DNA of 64,000 nt, taken from Lichenicola sp964236105 (GTDB taxonomy: Bacteria > Pseudomonadota > Alphaproteobacteria > Acetobacterales > Acetobacteraceae). Positions 17,632 to 26,440 of this stretch are shown here, piece after piece. Each line of letters opens with the position of its first letter. Positions within the stretch are counted from its first letter, which is position 1. The stretch is from assembly GCA_964236105.1 (NCBI GenBank), contig CAXSBC010000001.1:496001-560000 (forward strand), given 5' to 3'. A program made the translations under genes and the position numbers. The notes below the pieces were generated by a model, which saw only the letters and a list, made by a program, of their open reading frames with translations, was not told the origin of the DNA and did no database searches.

Positions 17632-20289
17632 TCAGGCTGGCATCTGCCCGGCGGTGCCCCGGGCATCCACGGACCGCTGCGCAGGCGCCTCCCGCCGCGC
17701 GTGCTCCCTGACCAGCTGCCGGACCTGGGCGAACACCAGGGGCTCGTCGAGCCGGTAGTTGCTGCGGCTGTGCTCGCTCTCGGTGGCGTCCGCGCCGGCG
17801 ACGTCCTCGGCCGCCTCGGCGTCGTTGAGGAGCAACGGCGTCGGTGCCTCCATCGCAGCCGGGTGGTGGTAGATCGACACGTCGTTTCGGTGCTGGAGGT
17901 TCCAGCGGCCGATCGTGGTCAGGCCGGGCGTGTTGCAGAGCCACCGGTACTTGGCCAGCGCAGCGCCCCAGGGTGCGACAAAGAGATCCGCCTCGCTGCA
18001 CCAGATCACGCTTTCCTGGATCGGCCGCGCGACGTTGTCGATGATGGTGGCGGGCGAGTTCGCGAAGTCGCGCGCCAGGGCGCTTGCGATCTCGGTCTCG
18101 CGCTGCATGAAGGTCGAGCCGCCGGTCAGCGTGTCGCCGAAGCTCGCGTAGGTGGCGCCCGACGCATCGCCGATGCCGTTGTGCCCGTCGATGACGATGG
18201 TGACGGCGCCGAGCTCCTCGATCAACATCCGGATCAGGCGGCCGGCGAAGCCCTCCATGTCCTCGATCGTGCGGTTGCCGACGCGCAGGCCGACCAGGAT
18301 GACCGGCCCCGCCGCGCGCGCCGCCGCCGCGCGGGCGACCGGCCGGCGCCAGTGCTCCGAGCGTCGCAGGGCCGCGACGACGCGGTGGCCGACCTGGGCC
18401 GGCACCGCGATGCCGGTCGACTTGATGACCCGCATGCGGGCCCGGTAGAACCGGGCGACATGCTCGTTCAGCGAATGGGCCAGGCGGACGACCCTGCCCT
18501 CCAGCTCGGGAAAGATCTCGTCGATCGGTCCGTAGATCTCCGGATGGTGCTGGCTGTCGAACACCAGGAAGCGCGGCAGCCTGTCTTGCGGAAAGGCATC
18601 CACCAGGTAGGACACGCCGCTCAGGTCCTGCCAGACGAAATGGCCGAGATGGATCGCCGGATAGCCGCGAAAGGCGTGCACGATCTCGCCCGGCTCCTGC
18701 ACCAGCGCCTGCACCAGATCCGTCCCGAACCGCATGACGTGGCTCAGCAGCAGCGGCCGCGCGGCGCCGGTATAGATGTCGGCGCCCTGCATCTGCGACG
18801 CGTCCGACGCCACCACCAGATCGGCTGCGGGAAAATACAGCGCGAAGGTCCTGAAGAAGCCGGCCATCGCGAAGACATAGAATGTCAGGTCGTGCCGGTC
18901 GTCATGGACCTGATACGCAAAGCACGTGTCATCAAGATAGAGCGCGCGCCCCTGGGTCTCGACGCGACGCCCGTCGACCGGCGACGGCCAGCCCATCGCG
19001 CCGCGATCGAGGAGCGCGAACAATTCGCTGCGCAGGAAATGCCGGCAGGCGGCGGCGGTGTGATCCGGATCGAGCACGACGGGACCGGACGAGCACGGAA
19101 CCGTGTAGCTCATCGCCGGCGGCGGCGGTTCCGTCAGCACCCAGCGGTGCGACGCAGCAGGCGGCACGTCGCCGCAGGCGAGATGGAAGTTCAGCAGGTC
19201 GATGCGCGTCACACCCGAGCAGGACATGAACGTCGCCAGGTCGCCGGCGGGCGTCTGCGTCGGCGCCATGATCACGCAGTCCCAGACATCGGCGAACATC
19301 GCAGCGCAGCACGCCTGCAGATGCGTCCTGAGCGCGCCTGTCAGCTGCCGCGCGTTGTTGCCGAGATAGGCCGCGCCGCGATCCACGTACCATACCCCCT
19401 CCTGGCCCTGCTCGTTCACCAGCTCCACGACGATGACCGGCGCGAACACGCTGCAGATGGCGGCGATGCGCCAGCCCGGATTGAGCGCCGGAAGCAGTCC
19501 GGCCTCCATGATCGTCTGCGAGATGTCCGGCGATGCGCGTCCGGCGGTCGGGTCGGGCGTGGACGGGCCGGCGAGCACGCGGTCCGACGGGACCTCCCCG
19601 TCCGGCTCGCGCACGGCCTTGGCGATCTCGCGCCGTATGTCGGGATGGATCGAAAGAAACGCCGTGATCGATGCCGGCGGCATGCAGGGAAGGCCCGGTT
19701 CGGCCATGGCCTGCAGCCAGGACAGGACGGGCTCGGCACGCAGGCGCAGGATGTCGAGCAGGCGGGCCGGCAGGCGCTGGATGTCGTTGCCGACGAACCG
19801 GCCGGTGGCGTCGAGCAGCCAGAAGCCGCCGCCCCTGTTCTCGTGCACGAACTCGAGCACCAGAAGCGGCTGGAACAGCGTCAGCACAACGCCCGGCCGC
19901 CAGCCATCGGCGAAGGATCGGACGGGCATGCCGCCGTTCGTGAGCGGCAGGTCGCGACCCGGAGCCAGCCGCAGGCGATAGCAGCCGTCCACAAGCACGA
20001 CCGGGTCATGCAGAACCGGCGCCAGGACAGCCTTCTGTTTGTGGGTCAGGGTGACACTCCTCGATCCCGCATCGGGTGCGCCCGCCGGCGGCTCGCTGTC
20101 GGCGGAAGTGACGGGCGCATCCGTCCGACGACCGCGATCCTGCCGCTTGCCTGCACAGGCCGGACGTTCCCGCGCAGGCCCCGGACGCCGGATCGCATCA
20201 CGGTCCGGACACGCCGGATCGCGCGGCTGCGGATCACGGCGGCCAGGCCGGGCCGACTTCGCCCGGTTCGCCCGACCAGCCCCGCTCAC
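17632..20289 (-). CDS. Large protein of unknown function with an internal repeat and a GT61-like C-terminus
   Basis: An 885-residue frame. The first 75 residues are arginine/proline-rich and may not be translated; the only in-frame conventional start seen is a GTG at 20289, overlapping the upstream gene by 56 bases. Residues about 129-183 and 272-326 resemble each other (GW, hydrophobic strand, E.V.E, W..D, GN, L...L). Around residue 770 the segment FVAPWGAALAKYRWL resembles the nucleotide-binding loop of GT61-type glycosyltransferases, but no family can be assigned with confidence. It follows pyk and an exported protein on the same strand, so it may be in that operon. Confidence 0.6.
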   Translation of the reverse strand: MSGAGRANRAKSARPGRRDPQPRDPACPDRDAIRRPGPARERPACAGKRQDRGRRTDAPVTSADSEPPAGAPDAGSRSVTLTHKQKAVLAPVLHDPVVLVDGCYRLRLAPGRDLPLTNGGMPVRSFADGWRPGVVLTLFQPLLVLEFVHENRGGGFWLLDATGRFVGNDIQRLPARLLDILRLRAEPVLSWLQAMAEPGLPCMPPASITAFLSIHPDIRREIAKAVREPDGEVPSDRVLAGPSTPDPTAGRASPDISQTIMEAGLLPALNPGWRIAAICSVFAPVIVVELVNEQGQEGVWYVDRGAAYLGNNARQLTGALRTHLQACCAAMFADVWDCVIMAPTQTPAGDLATFMSCSGVTRIDLLNFHLACGDVPPAASHRWVLTEPPPPAMSYTVPCSSGPVVLDPDHTAAACRHFLRSELFALLDRGAMGWPSPVDGRRVETQGRALYLDDTCFAYQVHDDRHDLTFYVFAMAGFFRTFALYFPAADLVVASDASQMQGADIYTGAARPLLLSHVMRFGTDLVQALVQEPGEIVHAFRGYPAIHLGHFVWQDLSGVSYLVDAFPQDRLPRFLVFDSQHHPEIYGPIDEIFPELEGRVVRLAHSLNEHVARFYRARMRVIKSTGIAVPAQVGHRVVAALRRSEHWRRPVARAAAARAAGPVILVGLRVGNRTIEDMEGFAGRLIRMLIEELGAVTIVIDGHNGIGDASGATYASFGDTLTGGSTFMQRETEIASALARDFANSPATIIDNVARPIQESVIWCSEADLFVAPWGAALAKYRWLCNTPGLTTIGRWNLQHRNDVSIYHHPAAMEAPTPLLLNDAEAAEDVAGADATESEHSRSNYRLDEPLVFAQVRQLVREHARREAPAQRSVDARGTAGQMPA

Positions 20290-20686
20290 GGCTCGCCGTC
20301 AGGCTCAGGATGGCGCCATGCGGAAGCTGCGTTTCCACGCCCACGGCAGCGCTGCTGCCGCTCGTTGCAGGCCGTTCGTGCCAGTGCGGGCCTTGTCCGG
20401 CACCCAGCAGCAGGAATGCCCGGGTGCCGCCGCCGAGGAGCCCGCTATCGAGCCTAACCGCCGTGCTGCGGAAGCCGCGGGACCCGACCGCCGTGCTGAC
20501 CACGCCACCCTGCACCAGGACGGGCGGCGCCAGCGAGTAGTCGCCCGGAGCGCTCAACGGACCGGCCGTCTGCAGACCGGCCGCCCCTGGTCCGGCGACC
20601 TGGAGTCCGTCCGCCAATGCCGCGGCCGGCGCCAGGGCCGCCGCACCGAGTGCCCCGGCCAGGCAGGAAAGCGCCCGGCGCCGCAT
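20234..20686 (-). CDS. Small exported protein of unknown function
   Basis: A 150-residue protein with a clear signal peptide: MRRRALSCLAGALGAAALAP then AAALADG. The mature part is glycine-, alanine- and leucine-rich (GLLGGGTRAFLLLGAGQGPHWHER) with no recognised domain. The start ATG overlaps the TGA of pyk as ATGA, so translation is coupled to pyruvate kinase. It overlaps the longest form of the following 885-residue frame. Confidence 0.6.
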   Translation of the reverse strand: MRRRALSCLAGALGAAALAPAAALADGLQVAGPGAAGLQTAGPLSAPGDYSLAPPVLVQGGVVSTAVGSRGFRSTAVRLDSGLLGGGTRAFLLLGAGQGPHWHERPATSGSSAAVGVETQLPHGAILSLTASRERGWSGEPGEVGPAWPP

Positions 20687-22131
20687 CAGCTCCCGACCCG
20701 TGCCACGCGAAGCGTGTTGGTGGTGCCGGCCCGGCCGAACGGCACGCCGGCGACGATCACCAGCAGGTCGCCGGCGGCGGCCATGCCGGCGTTCCGGGCC
20801 AGCTCGACCGCGGCCTCCACCACATGCGCCATGGTCTCGCTCGGCTCGTGGTCGCCGACCGCCAGCGCGTTCACGCCCCAGGCCACCGACAGGCGACGGG
20901 CTGCGGTCAGGTTGGCGGACAGGCCCAGCACCGGGCAGGCCGGACGCTCGCGCGAGATGCGCACGGCGGAGCGGCCCGACAGGGTGTAGGCGACGATCGC
21001 GACCGCGCCGATCGATTGCGCCACCTGCTGCGCCGCATAGGCGATGGCATCGGCGGTGGTGCCGTCCGGCGGCGGGCGGGACGCCTCCTGCATGCCCTGC
21101 CAGCCCTCGTTGGCTTCCACCTGGATGGCGATGCGCTTCATGATCGACACCGCCTCGATCGGATACTGGCCGACCGCGGTCTCGCCCGACAGCATCACCG
21201 CATCCGCGCCGTCGAACACCGCGGTGGCGACGTCCGACGCCTCGGCGCGGGTGGGCGTGGGGGCGGAGATCATGCTTTCCAGCATCTGCGTCGCCACCAC
21301 CACCGGCCGTCCGAGCTGGCGGGCGGCACGCACGATGCGCTTCTGCTCCAGCGGCACCCGCTCCGGCGGCAGCTCGACGCCGAGGTCGCCGCGCGCCACC
21401 ATCACCGCATCGGACAGCCGCAGGATCTCGTCCAGGTTGTCGAGCGCCTGCGGCTTCTCGATCTTGGTCATGATCCAGGCGCGTCCGGCGACCAGCGCGC
21501 GGGCCTCCTCGACATCCTCGGGCCGCTGCACGAAGGACAGGCCGATATAGTCGACGCCGTGGGTGAGCGCGAACTCCAGGTCGGCGCGGTCCTTCACAGT
21601 CAGGGCTGGGATCGGCAGCACCACGTCGGGCACGTTGACGCCCTTGCGGTCGGACAGGATGCCGCCGGTCATCACCTCGGTCTCCAGGCAGTCGCTGCGG
21701 CAGGCGACGACGCGCAGGCTCAGCCGTCCGTCATCGAGCAGCAGCAGCGAGCCGACGCGGGCGGCCTGGATGATCTCCGGGTGCGGCAGCTGCGCGCGCG
21801 AGCGGTCGCCGAGCTCGGCATTCAGGTCGAGCATGAACCTCTCGCCCGGCACCAGCGACACCCGTCCGCCGGCGAAGGTGCCGACCCGCAGCTTGGGGCC
21901 CTGCACGTCGGCGAGGATGCCGATCGGCCGGCCGCGCCGCTGCTCCACCGCGCGGATCGCGGCGATGCGGGCGCCGTGATCGGCGTGCAGCCCGTGCGAG
22001 AAGTTGATCCGGAACAGATCGGCGCCGGCCTCCGCCAGTGCTGCGATGGTGTCCTCGCTGCTGCTTGCCGGACCCAGGGTCGCGATGATCTTGGTGCGGC
22101 GGGACAAGGCAGACAATGTGGATGCGGACAA
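20686..22131 (-). CDS. pyk: Pyruvate kinase
   Basis: A 481-residue glycolytic enzyme converting phosphoenolpyruvate and ADP to pyruvate and ATP. Key segments are RRTKIIATLGPASS, FRINFSHG, MTKIEKPQALDNLDEIL with the catalytic lysine, and VMVARGDLGVELPPERV followed by MLSGETAVGQYP. The longest frame starts at 22269 but would overlap the SH3 protein gene. A TTG at 22131, preceded by GGAGGACATCC, gives the N-terminus (M)SASTLSALSRRTK expected for the family and is chosen here. Confidence 0.93.
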   Translation of the reverse strand: MSASTLSALSRRTKIIATLGPASSSEDTIAALAEAGADLFRINFSHGLHADHGARIAAIRAVEQRRGRPIGILADVQGPKLRVGTFAGGRVSLVPGERFMLDLNAELGDRSRAQLPHPEIIQAARVGSLLLLDDGRLSLRVVACRSDCLETEVMTGGILSDRKGVNVPDVVLPIPALTVKDRADLEFALTHGVDYIGLSFVQRPEDVEEARALVAGRAWIMTKIEKPQALDNLDEILRLSDAVMVARGDLGVELPPERVPLEQKRIVRAARQLGRPVVVATQMLESMISAPTPTRAEASDVATAVFDGADAVMLSGETAVGQYPIEAVSIMKRIAIQVEANEGWQGMQEASRPPPDGTTADAIAYAAQQVAQSIGAVAIVAYTLSGRSAVRISRERPACPVLGLSANLTAARRLSVAWGVNALAVGDHEPSETMAHVVEAAVELARNAGMAAAGDLLVIVAGVPFGRAGTTNTLRVARVGS

Positions 22132-22178
22132 GGATGTCCTCCTGCCTCCCTCGCGGGCGGCGTGGCTGTGGAAACGTA

Positions 22179-23018
22179 TCAGGACGGCTGGATCGTCTCG
22201 TTCGGCAGCAAGCCCCAGAGCGCCGCGCGCGGCAGCCAGCCGGAATAGTCCCGAACGCTGACCCGACACCAGCCGGAACCGGCGGCGCAGAGCCGCAGGC
22301 GGCCGATGACGCCGGGCTTCAGCACCGCGACGACGGGCGCATCCGGCTGCGGGGCTGCGCGCAGCAGCTGGCTGCCCGGCGGCGCAGCGGCGCCCGCCGG
22401 CAGGACGGAGGCGGCGGCGGCAGGCGCAGCGGGCGGGGGGGAGTCCGGGCCGGTCGACGCCTCGGTCCCGCCCAGGATCACGAAGCTGCGGCTGCCGACC
22501 AGCGTCGCCTGGTGCACCCAGCCCTTCACCCCGTCAGGGTCCTCCACCAGGCGCCAGACGTCGAACTCGCGCTCGATCTTCACCGGCAGGTCGCGCCGCT
22601 TGTAGACCCACTGGATCGGATAGCGCGTGCCCGGACCGCCGCGCAGATTGACCGCGTCGGCACGCAGCGACGCAAAGCGCGGCAGCGGCAGGCCGGTGTT
22701 GCTGCCGGTCGGCGCGACCGCAGGCGCCGCCGGCGCGGCGGGGACGGCCACGGGGACCGGCGGCGCCGGCGACGGTGGCGGCGCATGGCGGACAGGATGG
22801 GCGGGATGCGCCGGCCGGATCGCGTGCCCGGCGCCATGATGCCGCTCGACCGGGCCATGCGCGGCGTGGAGCGCCTGCGGGCGGACATGCGCGTGCCCGG
22901 CCGGCCCGGCATGGCGCGGCGGATCCGGGGTCTGGGCAGCGGCGGCGGACGCAAGCAGCAGGGCGCACAGGCTCGGGGCGGCACCGACGGTCAGGCGGCT
23001 CGGTCGGAGGGCGGGCAT
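22179..23018 (-). CDS. Exported SH3-domain protein
   Basis: A 279-residue secreted protein. A signal peptide (SLCALLLASAAAAQ) is followed by a His/Pro/Ala-rich linker, then two bacterial SH3-like modules: SLRADAVNLRGGPGTRYPI...WRLVEDPDGVKGWVHQ (about residues 115-175) and a second one ending GSGWCRVSVRDYSGWLPRAA. Such domains bind peptidoglycan or other envelope ligands. The start ATG at 23018 was preferred over one 14 codons upstream since it gives a normal signal peptide. It is 47 bases upstream of pyk on the same strand. Confidence 0.78.
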   Translation of the reverse strand: MPALRPSRLTVGAAPSLCALLLASAAAAQTPDPPRHAGPAGHAHVRPQALHAAHGPVERHHGAGHAIRPAHPAHPVRHAPPPSPAPPVPVAVPAAPAAPAVAPTGSNTGLPLPRFASLRADAVNLRGGPGTRYPIQWVYKRRDLPVKIEREFDVWRLVEDPDGVKGWVHQATLVGSRSFVILGGTEASTGPDSPPPAAPAAAASVLPAGAAAPPGSQLLRAAPQPDAPVVAVLKPGVIGRLRLCAAGSGWCRVSVRDYSGWLPRAALWGLLPNETIQPS

Positions 23019-23141
23019 GCGGCCATCCGTGCCAAGGAGCCGACGCAAGAGCAAGAGCACCCTGGCGCCGGTCGGGATTTTGACCGGCGCTGTGGCGCCC
23101 AGGCCCCCTGGAGGCCTGGACGGGCGCTGCAGGCGCAGGTG

Positions 23142-23543
23142 CTAGATCGACAGCATCTGCCCGCTGCCGACCGCGGCGAGGAACGTCGGCACCCCAGCCC
23201 GCTCGACCGCACCCAGCAGCGCCTCCGGAGCCAGGGCAACGGCGCGCAGGCCTGCCTCGCAGGCCAGCAGCCTGACCCCGAGCGGCGCCAGGGTTTCCTG
23301 CAGGCTCGCGAAGCCGGCGACGCCGCGCGCGCGCAGCACGGCATCCTGCCCGCTTCCGGCCAGGCCGGACCAGTCGCGGCAGAGGGCATGCAGGCCGCCA
23401 TTGGTCGCGAACAGCACCACCGGACGATCGAGCGCCGCCGCACCCACCGCCATGACCAGCGCATAATGCGCGCGCTCGAAGCAGCCGCTCAGCAGCAGGA
23501 TGCCGAGCGGCTGCCGGGCCGGGGGATGCGGATCAGCTGACAT
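23142..23543 (-). CDS. DsrE-like protein
   Basis: A 133-residue protein of the DsrE/DsrF/TusD-like alpha/beta fold (LGILLLSGCFERAHYALVMAVGAAAL, VVLFATNGGLHALCRDW, LGVRLLACEAGLRAVAL). Members carry or move sulfur or are of unknown role. A cysteine lies at the family's usual position in LLACEAGL. Its start overlaps the end of the ThiF/MoeB gene by 11 bases, implying coupled translation and a link to sulfur-carrier chemistry. Confidence 0.7.
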   Translation of the reverse strand: MSADPHPPARQPLGILLLSGCFERAHYALVMAVGAAALDRPVVLFATNGGLHALCRDWSGLAGSGQDAVLRARGVAGFASLQETLAPLGVRLLACEAGLRAVALAPEALLGAVERAGVPTFLAAVGSGQMLSI

Positions 23544-24360
23544 GCGCCGACAGATCGTGGATACGCCTGTGGGTGCCGCAGAGCGGGCAGCCGGGATCGG
23601 GCCGCAGCCGGATGCCGTGGAAGCGCATCGCCAGCGCGTCCCAGACCAGCACGCGTCCGGACAGGCCCTCGCCCAGTCCGAGCACCTCCTTGATCGTCTC
23701 GGTGGCCTGCAGCGTTCCCATCACCCCGGTGACGGCGCCGAGCACGCCGGCCTCGGCGCAGGAGGGTGCAGCACCCGGCGGCGGCGGCTGGGGATGCAGG
23801 CAGCGGTAGCAGGGGCCGCCGGCATGCGGCTTGAAGGTCGAGAGCTGCCCTTCGAAGCGCGACACCGACGCCGAGACCAGCGTGCGGCGTCCGAGCGCGC
23901 AGGCGTCGGCCAGCAGGTAGCGGGTCGCGAAGTTGTCGCTGCCGTCGCAGACCAGGTCGTATCCGGCGATCAGGCTGGCGACGTTGGCAGCATCGAGCCG
24001 CAGCGCGTGCTGGCGGACCCGCACCAGCGGGTTCAGCTCGGCAAGCGCCGAGGCGGCGGAGGCGACCTTGCCGTGGCCGATCCGGGCGGTCGTGTGGATG
24101 ACCTGCCGCTGCAGGTTCGACAGCTCGACCACGTCGTCGTCGACCAGCCCGATCGTGCCGATGCCAGCCGCCGCGAGATACAGCGCCAGCGGCGCGCCCA
24201 GACCGCCCGCTCCCACGATCAGCACCCGGGCCGCGCGCAGCCGCGACTGCCCGGTCCCGCCCAGCTCGGCCAGCAGGATATGACGCGAGTAGCGCACCAC
24301 CTCGTCGTCGGAGAAGTCCAGATCCAGCTCCCGGCTCCGGGTCGTCGGGTCCGTCTGCAT
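23533..24360 (-). CDS. moeB: ThiF/MoeB family adenylyltransferase
   Basis: A 275-residue E1-like enzyme that activates the C-terminus of a ubiquitin-like sulfur carrier (MoaD or ThiS). Visible are RYSRHILLAELGGTGQ, the ATP-binding VLIVGAGGLGAPLALYLAAAG, LVDDDVVELSNLQRQ, SDNFATRYLL, and two zinc-binding CxxC pairs (CYRCLHP and CPLCGTH) plus the cysteine in APSCAEAGVLG. There is no rhodanese domain. MoeB versus ThiF cannot be separated from sequence alone. It is the first gene of a pair with the DsrE-like protein. Confidence 0.85.
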   Translation of the reverse strand: MQTDPTTRSRELDLDFSDDEVVRYSRHILLAELGGTGQSRLRAARVLIVGAGGLGAPLALYLAAAGIGTIGLVDDDVVELSNLQRQVIHTTARIGHGKVASAASALAELNPLVRVRQHALRLDAANVASLIAGYDLVCDGSDNFATRYLLADACALGRRTLVSASVSRFEGQLSTFKPHAGGPCYRCLHPQPPPPGAAPSCAEAGVLGAVTGVMGTLQATETIKEVLGLGEGLSGRVLVWDALAMRFHGIRLRPDPGCPLCGTHRRIHDLSAHVS

Positions 24361-24489
24361 GAAGCCTTAACCTCCGGACGGCAGGATGCAGCGTCCAATC
24401 CCGGGCGCCGGATCGCGCTGCCGAAGTCGGGAGAATCCGTCTCCGATGTTGACGATCCAGCTTGACCGGCGGCCGAGCGGTGGAAGATA

Positions 24490-25119
24490 ATGAAGCATAT
24501 CAGACCTGTCTGCTGCACAAGGGCACGCACGATGTCGACGCGATCGTCTTCCCGATGCTTCGCGGTTGCCGCCAGCACTCTGGCGCTCGCACTGGGGCTC
24601 TATGCCGCCTCTCCGGTGATCACGCTGATATCGATGAGCACTGCCCTGCAGCATGACGATCTCGCGACCCTTTCGGCGTCCCTCGATTGGCACGACGTCC
24701 GGTCCGGACTGAAGGCGGATCTCGGTCCGGGCGCTCCGGTCAGCCTCGCCAGCACGCAGCAGGTGGTTGCGGCCAGCGACGAGCTCCCCGATTTCGGCGA
24801 CTCCTTCGCCACCACCATCGTCTCCCATGTGGTCGACGACGTGGTGACCCCGGAGCATCTGGTGGCGATGCTGTCGCATGCAACCTCGTTGCCTGCCAGC
24901 GCCCGGCCGGCGCCGACCCCCGGCCTGGTGTCGATGCTGGCGCACGTGCAGCATATCGGCTTCGTCGGTCCGACCCGGTTCGAGGCGTCGATCCGCCTGA
25001 CCGACGATGGCGCCCCTCCGGTCCTGGTCTCGCTGCAGGTCCAGAAATGGCAGTGGAAGATCGTCCGCATCCATCTGCCGGACCAGCTTCTGAACGGCGG
25101 CAGCAGCAACCGCACCTGA
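24490..25119 (+). CDS. DUF2939-like membrane-anchored protein
   Basis: A 209-residue protein with a hydrophobic anchor (FAVAASTLALALGLYAASP, about residues 24-42) followed by segments typical of DUF2939: a DDLATLSASLDWHDVRSGLK unit, then an alpha/beta domain with PTRFEASIRLTDDG and LQVQKWQWKIVRIHLP. Function of this family is unknown. The start at 24490 has GGTGGAAG in front; a second ATG at 24532 is possible. It is convergent with the AGE gene (8-base gap). Confidence 0.7.
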   Translation: MKHIRPVCCTRARTMSTRSSSRCFAVAASTLALALGLYAASPVITLISMSTALQHDDLATLSASLDWHDVRSGLKADLGPGAPVSLASTQQVVAASDELPDFGDSFATTIVSHVVDDVVTPEHLVAMLSHATSLPASARPAPTPGLVSMLAHVQHIGFVGPTRFEASIRLTDDGAPPVLVSLQVQKWQWKIVRIHLPDQLLNGGSSNRT

Positions 25120-25127
25120 CCCGGGCC

Positions 25128-26261
25128 TCATCGCAGGGTCGCCGGCTGCGCCAGCGGGCGACCCGCGGCCTGGAGCAGCTCCTCGAACGCCACCACCAGA
25201 TGATACAGGGTGCTGGCCGGCACCACCGGCGCGCAGGCCCGTCCCGCGGCGTCGAACTGGTCGATCCAGAGCCCGGCGACGTCGGTCGCCAGATAGCGGT
25301 CGAGCACCGCGAGCGCGGCGCGGGCGGCGTCGTCCGGGGCGTCATTGGCGAGATGGCTCTTGATCAGCTCGGTCTGCGGCCACGCCCGGGCGGTCCGGCG
25401 ACGCATCCCGCCGAACCGGTCGCACTCGTCGACCGCGAACCCGCCGGCGTCCAGCCCGCGCCGCAACGCCCAGCGATGCAGCAGGCCCGCCTCCTCGCGC
25501 AGGTCGCAGCCGCCTGCCTGCGCCAGCCGATGCAGCAGCCAGGACCACTCGAAATGATGTCCCGGCTCGACGGAGTCGCCGAGCGGCGGCGGCGCGCGAC
25601 GCAGATCGGCGGTGAACTGCTCGATCACGGTGCCCGAGGCGCGATCGAGGAAGCGGTCCCGGAACAGCAGGGCGACGGCGTTGGCCCGGTCGAGAAAGGC
25701 GGCCTCGCCGGTCGAGCCGAACCAGGCCAGCATCGCCTCGAGCAGATGCATGTGCGGGTTGGAGCGGCGCGGCAGGGCGGGCGGGCGGCCTTCGAACAGG
25801 CTGCGGTCGCCCGCGTCGGTCAGCGCGTCGTTGAGGAAGGCGAGAGTCATATCGGCGAGCGGCCTGGCGCGGGCGAGGCCCGCCTGGTCGGCGCCGCACA
25901 GCCCGAACAGCATGAAGGCCTGATCGTAGGTGTCGCGCAGCCGGTTCAGCGGCCGCCCGGCCGGGTCGAGCAGATGGATCCATCCCGGGCCGTCCGCCTG
26001 GCCCCAGTAACGGGTCTCGATCGCGGCCAGGGCGCGCTCCAGCGCCGGCCGGACCTGCGCCGCATGGCCCGCGGCGGCGGCACGCGACCAGCAATGCAGC
26101 TGGCGGCCCTGCACCCGCACCCGCAGCGGCGCAGTCGGGTCCGGGCGACCATCGAAGCCGAGCTGCTCGTGGAACAGCCCGGTGTCGGGATCGAGCCCAC
26201 GCGCGAGCCAGAGCGGCCAGGCCTGCGCGAGCCAGGCTTCGACCCGATCCGCCGCCTGCAT
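25128..26261 (-). CDS. AGE family sugar epimerase/isomerase
   Basis: A 377-residue (alpha/alpha)6-barrel enzyme of the N-acylglucosamine 2-epimerase/mannose isomerase family. Characteristic segments are RLRDTYDQAFMLFGLCG, RRSNPHMHLLEAMLAWF, EPGHHFEWSWLLHRL and RAWPQTELIKSHLAN, which hold the histidine, glutamate and arginine residues used for sugar binding and proton transfer. Closest resemblance is to bacterial D-mannose isomerase-type members, but the sugar is not determined. The start ATG at 26261 is chosen; 26303 is also in frame. Confidence 0.82.
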   Translation of the reverse strand: MQAADRVEAWLAQAWPLWLARGLDPDTGLFHEQLGFDGRPDPTAPLRVRVQGRQLHCWSRAAAAGHAAQVRPALERALAAIETRYWGQADGPGWIHLLDPAGRPLNRLRDTYDQAFMLFGLCGADQAGLARARPLADMTLAFLNDALTDAGDRSLFEGRPPALPRRSNPHMHLLEAMLAWFGSTGEAAFLDRANAVALLFRDRFLDRASGTVIEQFTADLRRAPPPLGDSVEPGHHFEWSWLLHRLAQAGGCDLREEAGLLHRWALRRGLDAGGFAVDECDRFGGMRRRTARAWPQTELIKSHLANDAPDDAARAALAVLDRYLATDVAGLWIDQFDAAGRACAPVVPASTLYHLVVAFEELLQAAGRPLAQPATLR

Positions 26262-26440
26262 CAATATCCCGCCGTCGGCCAACTGGCCCACTCCCCCGGT
26301 CATGGCCCCTGCTTCCTGCCGGGCCGAATGTCCGTCAAGCGCCGATCATGGGCTTTCCAACGATGTTCCGGCTTCCCATCTATCCTCGGTGCGCGACATC
26401 GCCTCGGGTCGCCGCCTCGGGCCAGAACAGGAACGGATGC

